Shown piece after piece: positions 62,071-64,000 of a stretch of DNA of 64,000 nt. The notes under the pieces were generated by a model. It was not told the origin of the DNA. It did not search any database and was given only the letters and a program-made list of their open reading frames with translations. Positions within the stretch are counted from its first letter, which is position 1; the number at the start of each line of letters is the position of its first letter. The stretch is from positions 2,108,001-2,172,000 of the forward strand of contig NZ_CP120737.1 in NCBI RefSeq assembly GCF_029581195.1, in the 5' to 3' direction. Position numbers and translations under genes: made by a program. Source of the DNA: Solwaraspora sp. WMMD791. Its GTDB lineage: Bacteria > Actinomycetota > Actinomycetes > Mycobacteriales > Micromonosporaceae.

Positions 62071-63176
62071 GAGCCGTTCTTCAGGAAGTCCGGAACGTCC
62101 ACGTCGTCGAAGAGCACCCGGCGGGTCTGCGGGGTCGGCGGCTGGGGCGCCGGCGCCACCGCCGGGGCGGCCGGCGACACCGGGCTCGCGGGTACCTTGC
62201 GCGGGCCTTCGGCCGGCTTGTACGCCGGTGCACCGCCGTCGAACCCGGCGGCGATGACGGTCACCCGCACCTCGTCGCCGAGCGCGTCGTCGATGACCGC
62301 ACCGAAGATGATGTTGGCGTCGGCGTGTGCGGCGTCGGTGACCAGCTGGGCCGCGTCGTTGATCTCGAACAGCCCGAGGTCGGAGCCGCCGGCGATGGAC
62401 AGCAGCACCCCTCGGGCACCGTCCATGCTCTGTTCCAGCAGTGGGCTGGAGATGGCGGCCTCGGCGGCCTCGACGGCACGGTTCTCGCCCCGGGCGCTGC
62501 CGATTCCCATCAGCGCGCTGCCGGCCCCACTCATGACGCTCTTCACGTCGGCGAAGTCCAGGTTGATCAGACCCGGCGTGGTGATCAGATCGGTGATCCC
62601 CTGGACACCGGAGAGCAGCACCTGGTCGGCCTGGCGGAAGGCGTCCATCATGCTGATCCCCCGGTCACCGAGGGCCAGCAGCCGGTCGTTCGGGATGACG
62701 ATCAGGGTGTCGCACTGGTTGCGTAGTTCCTCGATGCCGGCCTCGGCCTGCACCTGCCGGCGCTTGCCCTCGAACGAAAACGGTCGGGTCACGACGCCGA
62801 TGGTCAGCGCACCGAGCTTGCGGGCGATGTTGGCGACCACCGGAGCGCCGCCGGTGCCCGTACCGCCGCCCTCGCCACAGGTGACGAAGACCATGTCGGC
62901 GCCCTTGAGCACCTCCTCGATCTCGTCGCGGTGGTCCTCGGCGGCGTTCTTGCCGACATCGGGGTTGGCCCCCGCGCCGAGGCCCCGGGTCAGCTCGCGG
63001 CCGACGTCGAGCTTGACGTCCGCGTCACTCATCAGCAACGCCTGGGCGTCGGTGTTGATCGCGATGAACTCGACGCCCTTGAGGCCAACCTCGATCATCC
63101 GGTTGACGGCGTTGACGCCGCCTCCGCCGATGCCGACGACCTTGATGACCGCCAGGTAGTTGTGCGGAGGTGTCAT
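62067..63176 (-). CDS. ftsZ: Cell division protein FtsZ
   Basis: Tubulin-like GTPase forming the Z-ring. 369 residues: [17 protein letters not shown] at the start, tubulin signature [10 protein letters not shown] near 105, the T7 loop [11 protein letters not shown], and a conserved C-terminal tail [11 protein letters not shown] that binds SepF and other partners. ATG at 63176 has AAGG 8 nt upstream. Promoter at 63276-63304. The next gene (yggS) starts inside its stop. Confidence 0.97.
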   Translation of the reverse strand: MTPPHNYLAVIKVVGIGGGGVNAVNRMIEVGLKGVEFIAINTDAQALLMSDADVKLDVGRELTRGLGAGANPDVGKNAAEDHRDEIEEVLKGADMVFVTCGEGGGTGTGGAPVVANIARKLGALTIGVVTRPFSFEGKRRQVQAEAGIEELRNQCDTLIVIPNDRLLALGDRGISMMDAFRQADQVLLSGVQGITDLITTPGLINLDFADVKSVMSGAGSALMGIGSARGENRAVEAAEAAISSPLLEQSMDGARGVLLSIAGGSDLGLFEINDAAQLVTDAAHADANIIFGAVIDDALGDEVRVTVIAAGFDGGAPAYKPAEGPRKVPASPVSPAAPAVAPAPQPPTPQTRRVLFDDVDVPDFLKNGS

Positions 63177-63275
63177 CGGGGTGCCTTCCCTTCGAGATTG
63201 GCGGGCGCCGGCCTGACCCGGTTGGACCACGGAGGACAGACCCGTCGTACACGAGAGCGCGGGCGGAACCCTAAC

Positions 63276-63304
63276 CCTCTACTAGAGGCTCAGGGCTATG
63301 TCAA
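63276..63304 (-). promoter_or_regulatory. Predicted ftsZ promoter
   Basis: On the minus strand TTGACA (63299-63304) and TAGAGG (63276-63281) are spaced by 17 bp, about 100 bp before the ftsZ ATG. The -10 sits in a short palindrome CCTCTACTAGAGG that could bind a regulator or form a small hairpin. Confidence 0.6.
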
Positions 63305-63460
63305 CCACTGCGCCTCTCGTGGCAACGTAAGCGCACGTACGGCGTGATCCAAGGACCACGACGGCGTGTCGCCCGGCGCACCGCACCGAGTCCGACCCGG
63401 CACCCCGTAATGTACCTTCTGCACGGAGCCGTCCTGAAATCACGCGAACGGCACGCCGGG

Positions 63461-64000
63461 TCAGCGGATCGTCACCACATCCGGTGCGCTGACGTCCATG
63501 ACGGTGCCCGCACGTTCCAACAGCGCGTCCGCCACCTGTGCCTTGACCTCATTGTCGGTGGCGTCACCCCAGATCACCACCCGGTCGTCGGCGAGGCGCA
63601 ACTGGATCCCGGCCGGGCCGCTCACCTCGAGCTCGACGAGCAGCTCCCGCAGCGGAGCGGTCAGCGCGCCGAGCACACTCACCGCGTCACGCGCCAGCCC
63701 CTGGTCGAACTCCGCAGCCGTCAACCGGATCACCGCCAGCCCGTCCGGACGGGTCGTCACCGTCCGAAATCCCACCCCGGCGGCGTCGACGACCAGGTAC
63801 GCGTCGCCCTGCGGCACCACGGCCGCCGGCACCCGCTCCACCACGGTGATCACCAACGTACCGGGCCAGTCGCGGCTGGCCACCGCGCGCTCCACCGCCG
63901 CCAGGGCGGCGACCCGGTCGGCCACCGCGGTCAGGTCCACCCGGGCCAACGGCGTGCCGACCGGCACGTCCGCAGCGTCCCGTACGGCGTCCTCCGTGGT
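63461..64000 (-). CDS. ftsQ: Cell division protein FtsQ (partial, 5' end outside window)
   Basis: C-terminal 179 residues of a FtsQ/DivIB protein. Visible are the end of the POTRA domain (AALAAVERAVASRDWPGTLVITVVERVPAAVV) and the beta domain (GDAYLVVDAAGVGFRTV ... LRELLVELEVSGPAGIQLRLADDRVVIWGD) that binds FtsB and FtsL outside the membrane. The N-terminal cytoplasmic part and TM helix lie beyond the right edge. It sits just upstream of ftsZ as in other actinobacterial dcw clusters. Confidence 0.93.
   Translation of the reverse strand, partial: TTEDAVRDAADVPVGTPLARVDLTAVADRVAALAAVERAVASRDWPGTLVITVVERVPAAVVPQGDAYLVVDAAGVGFRTVTTRPDGLAVIRLTAAEFDQGLARDAVSVLGALTAPLRELLVELEVSGPAGIQLRLADDRVVIWGDATDNEVKAQVADALLERAGTVMDVSAPDVVTIR

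Overview
The window is very GC-rich, gene-dense DNA from a high-GC actinomycete. Gene order and protein types (PriA-type hisA, SepF and DivIVA beside ftsZ, Streptomyces-like S4 protein, mycothiol-isomerase-like protein) fit Micromonosporaceae best; this assignment is inferred from order and protein character, not from a database match.

Backbone. Almost all conserved genes lie on the minus strand. Read in transcription order from the right edge they are: ftsQ (cut by the window), ftsZ, yggS, sepF, yggT and divIVA (division and polar growth); a Zn-clip membrane protein, a DUF167 protein, a DksA/TraR-like protein, lspA and rluD; a membrane protein with a ParA-like ATPase; dnaE; a DUF2567-like protein; hisD-hisC-hisB-small gene-hisH-small gene-priA-hisF. 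The same backbone resumes at 15.6 kb with hisI-trpE-trpM, then trpC-trpB-trpA, lgt, and gltB-gltD (cut by the left edge). Many junctions are 1 to 4 bp stop/start overlaps (ATGA, GTGA, TGATG), the mark of co-translated operons. No trpF is present here; PriA is expected to do both the HisA and TrpF steps.

Accessory block. Between hisI and hisF (about 15.6 to 40.3 kb) lies a 25 kb run of genes of mixed strand and function: an extremely acidic protein, MerR and TetR regulators, YciI-like and TPR-like proteins, an M23 endopeptidase with a structured leader, a TetR-linked ABC-2 exporter, a DUF2470 protein divergent from a Cys-poor S4 paralogue across two abutting iron boxes, a heterodimeric ABC exporter, a mycothiol-dependent-isomerase-like protein, a stand-alone class I terpene synthase, a two-component system with a PepSY-domain partner, a secreted subtilase, an acyl-CoA synthetase, a YczR/YczE pair and a GH20 hexosaminidase. 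Convergent junctions in this block often carry long GC-rich hairpins that look like bidirectional terminators.

Regulation that can be read directly: a shared TTAAC-N5-YTTAG motif at the response-regulator and PepSY promoters; a 38-bp dyad before the ABC-2 exporter; two 26-bp-spaced palindromes at a tetR promoter; ATTGGC repeats on a roughly 21.5-bp lattice between yczR and yczE; a consensus-like ftsZ promoter; and several starts with a TANNNT hexamer 6 to 8 nt upstream, suggesting leaderless mRNAs. The least explained items are the ParA-like/membrane pair, the iron-box/S4 arrangement, and repeated small duplications of gene 3' ends. I found no rRNA, tRNA, CRISPR array, insertion sequence or replication origin.
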